From CAZHDI01 sp964531285 (GTDB lineage Bacteria > Pseudomonadota > Alphaproteobacteria > JAJFIK01): a stretch of DNA of 58,313 bases. The position numbers and the translations under genes were made by a program. How positions within the stretch are numbered: position 1 is the stretch's first letter; every line of letters begins with the position of its first letter. Positions 1-7,983 of the stretch are shown in pieces. Location: positions 1 through 58,313 of the forward strand of contig CAZHDI010000011.1 of NCBI GenBank assembly GCA_964531285.1, written 5' to 3'. Below the pieces are notes generated by a model. It was not told the origin of the DNA and made no database searches. It saw only the letters and a program-made list of their open reading frames with translations.

Positions 1-1379
1 ATCGCGTGGCCTAGGGCCGTCATGGCCGCTTCTTGAACACCCTCGCTCTGGGTCGGGTGGGCATGGATCGTCGCGGCGATGTCTTCAAGGCGTGCGCCCA
101 TCTCCAGAGCCAGCGCAAAATCCGCGGACAATTCCGACACATGGCCGCCAACCGCCTGAAGGCCCAGCACCAGATGATTGTCTTTGCGGGCGACGATCTG
201 CACAAAGCCGGCATCGTCATTCACGGTCATGGCCCGGCCATTGGCTTTGAAGGGAAACTGGCCTGTCACGATGTCATGGCCGGCCTGGCGGGCTTCCTCC
301 GGGGACAGACCGACCGTGACCACTTCGGGATCGGTGAAGCACACGGCCGGCACGCAGACCTTGTCCCAGCTGCGCTTTTCCCCCGCGATGATCTCGGCGA
401 CCATTTCCCCTTGCGCCATGGCACGGTGGGCCAGCATGGGCTCGCCGGTCAGATCGCCGATCGCCCAGACATTGGTCATGGAGGTGCGGCACTGATCATT
501 CACGGTGACAAAGCGGCCCATGCGGTCGAGATCGAGGCCTTCCAGGCCCCAGCCGTCCGTCTTCGGACGGCGGCCCACGGTCACGAGCACCTTGTCCGCG
601 GGCACCACGCGCTCCGTCCCCTGAACGGCGACCGACAGGCCGGCCGGCTCATCATAAGACAGCGCCTTGGCGTTGAGCATCACTTCGATGTCATGGCGGC
701 GCAGACTGTCCAGCACCGGCTTGGTCAGGGCCGCGTCATATTGGGGCAGGATCCGGTCCAGCGCCTCGATGACCGTTACCTGGGCGCCGAGCTTGCGGAA
801 CACAAAGCCCAGTTCCAGGCCGATATATCCGCCCCCCACAACGGCCATGCGCTTTGGGATATCCGTGAGCGACAGGGCATCCGTCGAGGACAGGATCGCG
901 CCGCCAAAGGGCAGGGACGGCAGGGCCACGGGCTCGGACCCGGTGGCCAAGATCACATGATCCGCCTCGATCACGACCTCGCCATCGGCGGTCGCGACCG
1001 CGCAGGTCTTGCCGTCGCGCATCACGCCCCAGCCCTCGATCACGCGCACCTTGGCTTTCTTCAAGAGGCCGCCCACCCCGGTGGTCAGCTTGCGGACGAT
1101 AGTATCCTTCCAGGCGACCGTCTTGGCCAGATCGATGCGCGGCGCCTCCACCGAGATGCCGAGCGCGCCCTTGTCCGCATACGCCAGGGTTTTGGCGAAT
1201 TCATCGGCGGCGTGGATGAGCGCCTTGGAGGGAATACAGCCCACGGTCAGGCAGGTCCCGCCCAAGGCCTTGCCCTCGACCAGCACCGTGTCGAGCCCCA
1301 ACTGGCCGGCGCGGATCGCCGCCACATAGCCGCCGGGTCCGCCGCCCAGAACCAGCACTTTCGCCGTGATCGGTTTCAC
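1..1379 (-). CDS. lpd: Dihydrolipoyl dehydrogenase (E3), 3' end cut by window
   Basis: FAD-dependent E3 subunit that reoxidises the dihydrolipoyl arm of E2 and passes electrons to NAD+. The reverse strand opens with GTG at 1379, directly after the E2 stop codon (TGAGTG junction), and reads MKPITAKVLVLGGGPGGY, an FAD-binding GxGxxG-type start. The redox-active disulphide motif GTCLTVGCIPSKA is present, with Cys43 and Cys48. The frame stays open to base 3, giving 459 codons and ending in EAAMTALGHA, so only a few C-terminal residues lie outside the window. It is the last known gene of the branched-chain 2-oxoacid dehydrogenase operon and is translationally coupled to E2. E3 subunits may be shared between complexes, so the product could also serve others in the cell. 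Confidence 0.93.
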   Translation of the reverse strand, partial: MKPITAKVLVLGGGPGGYVAAIRAGQLGLDTVLVEGKALGGTCLTVGCIPSKALIHAADEFAKTLAYADKGALGISVEAPRIDLAKTVAWKDTIVRKLTTGVGGLLKKAKVRVIEGWGVMRDGKTCAVATADGEVVIEADHVILATGSEPVALPSLPFGGAILSSTDALSLTDIPKRMAVVGGGYIGLELGFVFRKLGAQVTVIEALDRILPQYDAALTKPVLDSLRRHDIEVMLNAKALSYDEPAGLSVAVQGTERVVPADKVLVTVGRRPKTDGWGLEGLDLDRMGRFVTVNDQCRTSMTNVWAIGDLTGEPMLAHRAMAQGEMVAEIIAGEKRSWDKVCVPAVCFTDPEVVTVGLSPEEARQAGHDIVTGQFPFKANGRAMTVNDDAGFVQIVARKDNHLVLGLQAVGGHVSELSADFALALEMGARLEDIAATIHAHPTQSEGVQEAAMTALGHA

Positions 1380-2690
1380 TCAAGCCTCCATGAACAAGGT
1401 CGCGGGATGCTCGATCAGTCCTTTGATCCGTTGGATGAAGGACGCGGCATCCCAACCGTCGATCACCCGGTGATCGAAGGAGGACGACAAATGCATGATC
1501 GTGCGCGGTACAAACGCGCCATTCTGATAGACCGGCTGAACGCGCATCTTGTTGACGCCGATAATGGCGACTTCCGGATGATTGATCACCGGCGTGGTCG
1601 CAAGCCCGCCCATCGGCCCCAGGCTGGTGATCGTGATCGTCGAGCCGGTCAGGTCCTCGCGGGCGATGCGTCCGGTCCGCGCGGCATCGGCCAGCCTCCG
1701 GATCTCGCCGGCCGATGCCCACAGATCGAGCGCTTCGGCATGGCGCGCCACGGGCACCACAAGACCATTGTCCGTCTGGGTCGCAATGCCGATATGCACC
1801 CCGCCATAGCGGTGAATGACACCGGCCTCGTCATCGAAACGCGCGCTCATCAGCGGATGATCGCCGACGGCGATGACCATGGCGCGCATCAGGAAGGGCA
1901 GGAAGGTCAGCTTGGGCCGGTCGTCCGAACGCTGCTCATTGAGCTGGGCGCGCAACGCTTCGACCTCGGTGACGTCGATTTCCTCGATATAGCTGATATG
2001 GGGGATGCGCTGCTTGGCCAGCTGCATCTTCTCGGCGATCCGCCGGCGCAGGCCGATGACCTTGATGTCCTGCACGGTCGTATTGGCCATGAGCCCGCCC
2101 CGGCCAACACTGACCGGCCGCGCCGCTCCGCTGGCATAGGCGTCGAGATCCTCATGAAGGATGCGCCCCGCCGGCCCGCTGCCGCGCACGAACGCCAGAT
2201 CAATGCCCATATCCCGGGCGCGCCGGCGCACGGCGGGGGCCGCGATCGGGCGCTCGCCTTCAGCGCGGGGCACACCGCCCTGGGCGGTGGCCGGCACGGC
2301 GGCAGCCTCGCGCACGGGCGCCGGGATAGTCTGACGAGCCGCGGCCTGGTCCGCTGGCGGCTCCGGTGCCGATTGGGGCTGGGGCGCGGGTTCGGATTGA
2401 GGGGCAGCGGCTGCAGGTGCCGGCTCCTCCGCACCCAGATTACCCTCGCCCTGGACCTCCAGACGGATGATCTCGGTACCGGTGGCCACCATGTCACCGA
2501 CCTCGAACGCCAATGAGACGACCGTGCCCTCGACGGGCGAGGGGATTTCCACCGTCGCCTTGTCGGTCATCACTTCGGCCAGGATCTGATCTTCCCGGAC
2601 CGCATCGCCGGGCGCCACCAGCCAGGTGACGATCTCGGCCTCGGCGACCCCTTCGCCCACATCGGGCATGCGGATGATATGAAAACCCAT
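1380..2690 (-). CDS. bkdB: Branched-chain 2-oxoacid dehydrogenase E2 (dihydrolipoyl acyltransferase)
   Basis: Core acyltransferase that moves the branched acyl group from E1 to CoA by way of a lipoyl arm. The 436-residue protein has one lipoyl domain at about 1-80 with the lipoylated Lys44 in MTDKATVE. An Ala/Pro/Gln-rich linker follows, then a peripheral subunit-binding domain at about 140-175 (RRRARDMGIDLAFV), then the catalytic domain ending in DHRVIDGWDAASF with His407 and Asp411. An in-frame ATG lies 66 bases upstream inside the E1beta gene. I prefer the start at 2690 because it overlaps the E1beta stop as ATGA and begins MGFHIIRMPDVGEG, the normal lipoyl-domain start. The branched-chain assignment comes mainly from its E1 partners. 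Confidence 0.92.
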   Translation of the reverse strand: MGFHIIRMPDVGEGVAEAEIVTWLVAPGDAVREDQILAEVMTDKATVEIPSPVEGTVVSLAFEVGDMVATGTEIIRLEVQGEGNLGAEEPAPAAAAPQSEPAPQPQSAPEPPADQAAARQTIPAPVREAAAVPATAQGGVPRAEGERPIAAPAVRRRARDMGIDLAFVRGSGPAGRILHEDLDAYASGAARPVSVGRGGLMANTTVQDIKVIGLRRRIAEKMQLAKQRIPHISYIEEIDVTEVEALRAQLNEQRSDDRPKLTFLPFLMRAMVIAVGDHPLMSARFDDEAGVIHRYGGVHIGIATQTDNGLVVPVARHAEALDLWASAGEIRRLADAARTGRIAREDLTGSTITITSLGPMGGLATTPVINHPEVAIIGVNKMRVQPVYQNGAFVPRTIMHLSSSFDHRVIDGWDAASFIQRIKGLIEHPATLFMEA

Positions 2691-3706
2691 CAGGACGCCT
2701 CCATCACTTGGCGCAGACCCGCGCCCACGCGTTTGGGCCCGGGGAAGTATTCCCACTCATGGGCATGGGGGTAGGGCGTATCCCAGCCGGCGACACGCAG
2801 CACCGGCGCTTCGAGATGATAAAAGCAGGCTTCCTGCACGAGCGCGGACAATTCCGCACCATAGCCGCAGGTCAGCGTGGCTTCGTGCACAACGACACAG
2901 CGCCCGGTCTTGCGGACGGACGCCTCGATGGCCTCCATATCGATGGGCAGAAGCGTGCGCAGATCCAGGATTTCCGCGTCGATGCCGGTTTCCTGCGCGG
3001 CGGCTTCGGCCACGAAAACCATCGTGCCATAGGCCAGGATCGTCACGTCCGATCCTTCGCGCACCAGCGAAGCCTTCCCCAATGGCACCGTATAATAACC
3101 ATCGGGGACTTCACCGGCGGCATGCTTCGACCACGGCGTAATCGGGCGGTCGTGATGGCCGTCGAAGGGACCGTTATAGAGCCGCTTGGGCTCCAGAAAG
3201 ATCACCGGATCGTTGTCTTCGATAGCGGCGATCAGCAGTCCCTTGGCGTCATAGGGCGTCGACGGCAGAACGGTTTTGAGCCCGGATACATGGGTGAACA
3301 CCGCTTCGGGGCTCTGGCTGTGGGTTTGGCCGCCATAGATGCCGCCGCCGCACGGCATGCGCAGCACGATCGGCGCGGTGAACTCCCCGGCCGAGCGGTA
3401 GCGCAGGCGCGCGGCTTCCTGGGTGATCTGGTCATAGGCGGGAAACACATAATCCGCAAACTGAATTTCCGCGACTGGCCGCAATCCATAGGCGCCCATG
3501 CCGATGGCCGCGCCGACGATCCCGCCTTCGCTGATCGGTGTATCGAACACGCGGTTGGTGCCGTATTTCTGCTGAAGCCCGTCCGTACAGCGGAACACGC
3601 CGCCGAAATAACCGACATCCTCGCCAAAGACGACAACATCGCCGTCCTGGTCCAGCTTGACATCCATGGCGCTGCGCAGCGCCTCGATCATATTCATCCG
3701 CGGCAT
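2690..3706 (-). CDS. bkdA2: Branched-chain 2-oxoacid dehydrogenase E1 beta subunit
   Basis: Beta subunit of the thiamine-diphosphate-dependent E1 decarboxylase, which acts on 2-oxo acids from Val, Leu and Ile. It is 338 residues, the usual family length. It starts MPRMNMIEALRSAMD and contains the conserved GEDVGYFGGVFR segment, which supplies the glutamate that activates thiamine diphosphate. The transketolase C-terminal domain includes EILDLRTLLPID and VVVHEA. It lies three bases downstream of E1alpha and overlaps E2 by one base, so the subunits are probably made in fixed ratio from one transcript. Confidence 0.93.
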   Translation of the reverse strand: MPRMNMIEALRSAMDVKLDQDGDVVVFGEDVGYFGGVFRCTDGLQQKYGTNRVFDTPISEGGIVGAAIGMGAYGLRPVAEIQFADYVFPAYDQITQEAARLRYRSAGEFTAPIVLRMPCGGGIYGGQTHSQSPEAVFTHVSGLKTVLPSTPYDAKGLLIAAIEDNDPVIFLEPKRLYNGPFDGHHDRPITPWSKHAAGEVPDGYYTVPLGKASLVREGSDVTILAYGTMVFVAEAAAQETGIDAEILDLRTLLPIDMEAIEASVRKTGRCVVVHEATLTCGYGAELSALVQEACFYHLEAPVLRVAGWDTPYPHAHEWEYFPGPKRVGAGLRQVMEAS

Positions 3707-3709
3707 CGT

Positions 3710-4957
3710 TTACACCCCCGCCTGCTGACGCTGGCGCCGCAGATGAGGCGGCATGCTTTCATAGACATCCTCGAACATTTCCTTCGGGCTCGGGCGCGGC
3801 CCCTGACCCAACGTGCCGTGCGCCTCGGCTTCTTTGGCGGCAACACGGATTTCCTCGTCGAACTCGCTTTCGGCCTGCTTGTGGCGCTCCTCGCTCCAGG
3901 CACCTTTGCGAATGAGATAATTCTTCAGGCGGATGACCGGATCGCCGAGCGGCCAGGCATCGGATTCGGTCTTGGGCCGGTATTTGGACGGATCGTCCGA
4001 GGTCGAATGGGCACCGGCCCGGTAGGTCACCCATTCGATCAGAACGGGGCCGAGACCGCGCCGGGCGCGTTCCGCGGCCCATTGGGACACCGCATAGACC
4101 GCAAGGAAATCGTTACCGTCGACCCGCAGGGCCGGGATGCCATAGCCATGCCCCCGGGCGGCAAAGGTATTCGCCAGGCCGCGCGCGATCCCCTGGAAGC
4201 TGGAGATCGCCCACTGATTATTGACGATGTGCAGCAAGACGGGCGCCTGATAGACCGAGGCGAACACAAGCGCGGCATGGAAATCGCCCTCCGCGCTGGC
4301 GCCGTCGCCGATCCATGCCGAGGCGATCTTGGTATCGCCCTTGATCGCCGACGCCATCGCCCAGCCGACCGCCTGGATATATTGCGTGGCCAGATTGCCG
4401 GAGACGGTAAAGAAACCATACTCCTTGGACGAATAAAGAATCGGCAATTGCCGGCCCTTGAGCGGATCCTTCGCATTCGAATAGATCTGGCACATCATCT
4501 CCACGAGCGGATAATCCTGGGCCAGAAGAAGGCCCTGCTGCCGATAAGTGGGGAAGTTCATATCCCCCTTGCGCAGGGTCATCTGATGGGCGATGGCAAT
4601 GGCCTCTTCGCCGGTGCATTGCATATAGAACGAGGTCTTGCCCTGGCGCTGGGCCATCAGCATACGGGCATCGAAGGCCCGGTTTTTCATCATCGTCCGG
4701 AGGCCGCGCAGCGCGGTTTCTTCGTCGCAGGCATCAGCCCATTCGCCGACCGCCTCGCCGTCCCGGTTCAGGACGCGGATCATCGTATAGGCCAGATCGC
4801 GAATATCCTCGGCCTTCACATCGATCGGCGGTTTGCGCACTTCACCGGCGCTGGCAATCGCCACATGGCTGAAATCGGGGTCTTTACCCGGACGGGCGGC
4901 GGGCTCGGGCACATGCAGCCGCAGCGGCTCATAGGGGGGGCGGTCCAGGTCGGCCAT
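3710..4957 (-). CDS. bkdA1: Branched-chain 2-oxoacid dehydrogenase E1 alpha subunit
   Basis: Alpha subunit of the E1 decarboxylase. The 415-residue protein carries the thiamine-diphosphate motif GDGASAEGDFHAAL followed by HIVNNQWAIS. It also carries the loop YRAGAHSTSDDPSKYR, which in BCKDH-type E1alpha proteins holds the phosphorylation-loop position. The long N-terminal extension and the overall pattern fit bacterial BkdA1 better than pyruvate dehydrogenase E1alpha. The frame is open further upstream. ATG at 4957 is preferred because AAAGGAG lies about 11 bases before it and the family N-terminus (MADLDRPPYEPLRLHVP) begins there. It is the first gene of the operon, so a promoter should lie in the following 300 bases. 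Confidence 0.93.
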   Translation of the reverse strand: MADLDRPPYEPLRLHVPEPAARPGKDPDFSHVAIASAGEVRKPPIDVKAEDIRDLAYTMIRVLNRDGEAVGEWADACDEETALRGLRTMMKNRAFDARMLMAQRQGKTSFYMQCTGEEAIAIAHQMTLRKGDMNFPTYRQQGLLLAQDYPLVEMMCQIYSNAKDPLKGRQLPILYSSKEYGFFTVSGNLATQYIQAVGWAMASAIKGDTKIASAWIGDGASAEGDFHAALVFASVYQAPVLLHIVNNQWAISSFQGIARGLANTFAARGHGYGIPALRVDGNDFLAVYAVSQWAAERARRGLGPVLIEWVTYRAGAHSTSDDPSKYRPKTESDAWPLGDPVIRLKNYLIRKGAWSEERHKQAESEFDEEIRVAAKEAEAHGTLGQGPRPSPKEMFEDVYESMPPHLRRQRQQAGV

Positions 4958-5263
4958 GGGCGCGCATACTCCTTTAACGAGGTCTGAGCCGGCTTCTTTG
5001 CCAGTGGTCGCAGGCATGGGTAGCCGCCGAAACGCGCCCGCGCAAGAGCCTCGCGGGCCGCATCGGGCCAGCCGCGCGGCCCATGGCCGGGATCCGTTCG
5101 CGGGTGCGGCATAGGCGCTGGAAGAAGATGGCCCGGTCATCGGCGCGGCGGGATCGAAGATTACCCGATCCGATCCCGGGGCGGAGCAAAGCGCAAAATC
5201 ATACCGCGATGCAGCAAACCGGCAGCGGGCATCACGGCGGGCGTGTCCGAGGGCCGCGCGATG
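4958..5263. other. Non-coding upstream region of the bkd operon
   Basis: About 300 bases between the E1alpha start and the thiolase terminator, with no convincing gene on either strand. It must hold the bkd promoter. On the minus strand a TATGAT hexamer at 5198-5203 could be a -10 element, but I see no good -35 at the right spacing. No clear operator was found. Confidence 0.4.
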
Positions 5264-5299
5264 AAAAAAGCGCCACGCGGAGGATACTCCCCGTGGCGC
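5264..5299 (-). terminator. Rho-independent terminator of the thiolase gene
   Basis: On the minus strand an 8-bp perfect stem (GCGCCACG at 5270-5277 pairing with CGTGGCGC at 5292-5299) is followed by six T (A-run at 5264-5269 on the plus strand). It lies about 50 bases after the thiolase stop and separates that gene from the bkd operon. Confidence 0.85.
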
Positions 5300-5347
5300 C
5301 TTGTGTATCGGATTGGGCGCGGCATCTCCCGCGCCCAGGAGGCCTAA

Positions 5348-6547
5348 TCAGGCGACTTCGAACAGGCCAGCCGCGCCCATGCCGCCGCCGACGCACATGG
5401 TGCATACGACATATTTTGCGCCCCGGCGCTTGCCCTCGATCAGGGCATGGCCGACCATCCGCGCACCCGACATGCCGTAAGGGTGGCCGATCGAGATGGC
5501 GCCGCCATTGACGTTGAGCAACTCGTTCGGAATGCCCAGCGTGTCGCGGCAGTACAGCACCTGGCTGGCGAAGGCTTCGTTGAGTTCCCAAAGGCCGATA
5601 TCGGACACTTTGAGGCCGTTGCGCTCCAGAAGCTTCGGCACGGCGAACACGGGACCGATCCCCATTTCATCCGGGTTGGTCCCGGCAACGGCGATGCCCC
5701 GATAGATGCCGAGCGGCTGAAGGCCGCGCTTCTCGGCGGTCTTGGCTTCCATCAGCACCGCGGCCGACGCCCCGTCGGACAGCTGCGACGCGTTACCGGC
5801 GGTGATGTTCTTGCCTTCCTTGATGACCATGCCGCCCGGAAATACCGGCTGAAGACCGGCCAGGACCTCATAGGTCGTGCCCGGACGATTGCCTTCGTCC
5901 TTCTCCAGATTGGTCGGCACCTGCGACATCTCACCAGTCTCCTTGTTCTTCAGGAGCATGGTCGAGGGCATCGGCACGATTTCGTCATTGAACTTGCCGG
6001 CCTGCTGGGCTTCATGGGTGCGGGCCTGGGACTGGGCCGCGTAGCGGTCCTGCGCCTCGCGGGAAATGCCATAGCGTTCGGCGACAATCTCGGCGGTCTC
6101 GATCATCGACATGTAAATCGAGGGCATGTTCTCCAGCAGCCACGGATCCGGCTCGACATTCAGCTTGGAACCCATCTGCACCTTGGAAATCGATTCCAAG
6201 CCGCCGCCGACGGTGACGGTCATGCCGTCGGTGATGATCTGCTTGGCCGCCGTTGCGATGGCCATCATGCCCGAGGCGCACTGGCGGTCGATGGTCATGC
6301 CGGCCACGGTGGTTGGCACGCCGGCCCGCACCAGGATCTGGCGCGCGACGTTCTGGAACTGGGTGCCCTGCTGGAGGGCGGCGCCCATGACCACGTCCTC
6401 GATCTCGCCCGGCTCGACCTTCGAGCGCTCAATGGCGTGCTTGACGGCATGCGCGCCCAGCTCCTGGCTGGGGGTGTTGTTGAAGGCGCCGCGCCCGGCC
6501 TTGCCGATCGGCGTGCGGGCGGTGGAGACGATGACCGCTTCTCTCAT
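5348..6547 (-). CDS. Acetyl-CoA acyltransferase (thiolase family)
   Basis: Thiolase that condenses two acetyl-CoA or cleaves 3-ketoacyl-CoA. At 399 residues it has the normal length. The nucleophile Cys90 lies in DRQCASGM, the catalytic histidine His355 in GHPYGMSGAR, and the acid/base Cys385 in CTMCVGGGMGAAGLFE. NEAFA is also present. The GHPYGMSGAR form (rather than GHPIGASGAR) marks a sub-branch seen in many alphaproteobacterial acetyl-CoA acetyltransferases. It is a single-gene transcript with its own terminator. Neighbouring branched-chain catabolism would feed acetyl-CoA and propionyl-CoA, so a role in beta-oxidation or ketone-body type metabolism fits. Substrate length cannot be read from the sequence. 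Confidence 0.9.
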   Translation of the reverse strand: MREAVIVSTARTPIGKAGRGAFNNTPSQELGAHAVKHAIERSKVEPGEIEDVVMGAALQQGTQFQNVARQILVRAGVPTTVAGMTIDRQCASGMMAIATAAKQIITDGMTVTVGGGLESISKVQMGSKLNVEPDPWLLENMPSIYMSMIETAEIVAERYGISREAQDRYAAQSQARTHEAQQAGKFNDEIVPMPSTMLLKNKETGEMSQVPTNLEKDEGNRPGTTYEVLAGLQPVFPGGMVIKEGKNITAGNASQLSDGASAAVLMEAKTAEKRGLQPLGIYRGIAVAGTNPDEMGIGPVFAVPKLLERNGLKVSDIGLWELNEAFASQVLYCRDTLGIPNELLNVNGGAISIGHPYGMSGARMVGHALIEGKRRGAKYVVCTMCVGGGMGAAGLFEVA

Positions 6548-6711
6548 GGTGTCCTCTCAATTGTCATTTCACGTGCCGGAACATGGTTTATACCGATTTC
6601 TCCCGGATCGGCCAGATGCCGCAGCCCGGAGCGGAACGCCCCGGGAGTGTAGCGGCGTTATACCGCGACGCACACCCTCGCGATGGCGAGCCCCATGAAA
6701 GCCAGGTGCCG

Positions 6712-7929
6712 ATGGCCTTTCTTCTGACACATGCCCGCCTTCTGGGCTTCGGCTTCACGGCGGCGTTCTTCGCCAGCTTCGGCCAGACTTATTTCATCGC
6801 TTTGTTTAGCGCGCCCTTACGCGAGGCATTCGGTCTGTCTCACGGGGCTTTCGGTACCGTTTACGCGCTCGGGACCCTGACCAGCGCGGCGCTCTTGATC
6901 CAGGTCGGCGCGCTTCTGGACCGGGTGGATCTGCGCACCTATGCCCTCGCGGTTCTGGCGGCCTATGCGGGCATTTGCGCGTATATGGCGCTCATTCCGG
7001 TTCAATCGGTTGTGTTCCTTTATCTGGCGATTTTCGGCTTGCGGTTTTTGGGGCAAGGGCTGTCGAGCCATATGAGCGCGACCACCATGGCCCGGTATTT
7101 CGAGGCCGCGCGGGGCCGGGCACTGTCGATTGCCGCATTGGGCCACCCCGCGGGCGAGGCGGTGTTTCCCACTATCGGCGTGGTGCTGATCGCGGCGCTC
7201 GGATGGCGGGGCGCCTGGGGCGCGGCCGCGGTGATCCTGGCGGTGTTCACCCTGCCGCTGATCCTGTGGCTGTTGCGCGGGCAGGCCGAACGCCATGCCG
7301 ATTTTCTCGCCGCGCAACGGGAGAAACCCGACATGCCGGCCATCTCGCGCCGGGCCCTGTTCCGCGATCCGCGGTTCATGTGGCGTCTGCCGGCGATCCT
7401 GGCGCCGGGCTTCATCAATACGGGCATTTTCTTCAGTCAGGTTCATATCGCCGAGGTAAAGGGCTGGTCGCTGCAGCTCTTCGCCGCGGGGATCGCGGCC
7501 TATGCCGGGGCGGCCGTCGCCGGGTCGCTGATCACGGGGGTGGTGATCGACCGGGTGGGGGCGGTGCGCCTGTTCCCCTTTGTCTTTTTGCCGCTGGCCG
7601 CCGCGATGGCCTGGCTCGCCCTGTCGGCGGCGCCCCTGACCGTCTTCGGTTTCATGGCCCTGGCGGGCCTGTCCGGCGGGGCCTATGCGGCGGTCTCCGG
7701 CGCGCTGTGGGCGGAGATCTACGGCGTGGCCCAGATCGGGGCGATCCGCTCCCTGACCGTGTCGATCATGGTGTTCTCCACCGCGCTGTCGCCGCCGCTG
7801 ATGGGCTGGGCTATCGATCTGGGGCTGTCGGTCAACATCCTCGCCGCCGGTTTTGCGGTGTATGCGCTGACGGGTGCCTGTCTGGCAGGATTGGCCCCAC
7901 GCGCTCGCCCTGCTAGCGTGTCGCCATAA
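6712..7929 (+). CDS. MFS transporter
   Basis: Inner-membrane transporter of the major facilitator superfamily. The 405-residue protein has about twelve hydrophobic helices. The first is LGFGFTAAFFASFGQTYFIALF, and a charged central loop (RGQAERHADFLAAQREKPDMP) near residue 195 separates the two halves. The reading frame is open from 6583, but the hydrophobic protein begins at ATG 6712, which I take as the start although its ribosome site is weak. It points away from the thiolase gene, so the 165-base gap holds divergent promoters. A weakly conserved FGQT/FISLF start is typical of MFS members related to monocarboxylate or nitrate exporters. The substrate is unknown. Confidence 0.85.
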   Translation: MAFLLTHARLLGFGFTAAFFASFGQTYFIALFSAPLREAFGLSHGAFGTVYALGTLTSAALLIQVGALLDRVDLRTYALAVLAAYAGICAYMALIPVQSVVFLYLAIFGLRFLGQGLSSHMSATTMARYFEAARGRALSIAALGHPAGEAVFPTIGVVLIAALGWRGAWGAAAVILAVFTLPLILWLLRGQAERHADFLAAQREKPDMPAISRRALFRDPRFMWRLPAILAPGFINTGIFFSQVHIAEVKGWSLQLFAAGIAAYAGAAVAGSLITGVVIDRVGAVRLFPFVFLPLAAAMAWLALSAAPLTVFGFMALAGLSGGAYAAVSGALWAEIYGVAQIGAIRSLTVSIMVFSTALSPPLMGWAIDLGLSVNILAAGFAVYALTGACLAGLAPRARPASVSP

Positions 7930-7983
7930 AAATGGATCAGGACGCGCATCGGGGGATGCGCGCCGCCGGGGAGGGGAACCGCC

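Noticed and set aside
33..2516. A reading frame of more than 800 codons on the plus strand across the bkd genes
   Set aside because: It lies antisense to E2 and E3, whose motifs are unmistakable. Its translation is rich in His, Gly and Arg with no recognisable domain, the usual shadow of high-GC coding DNA.
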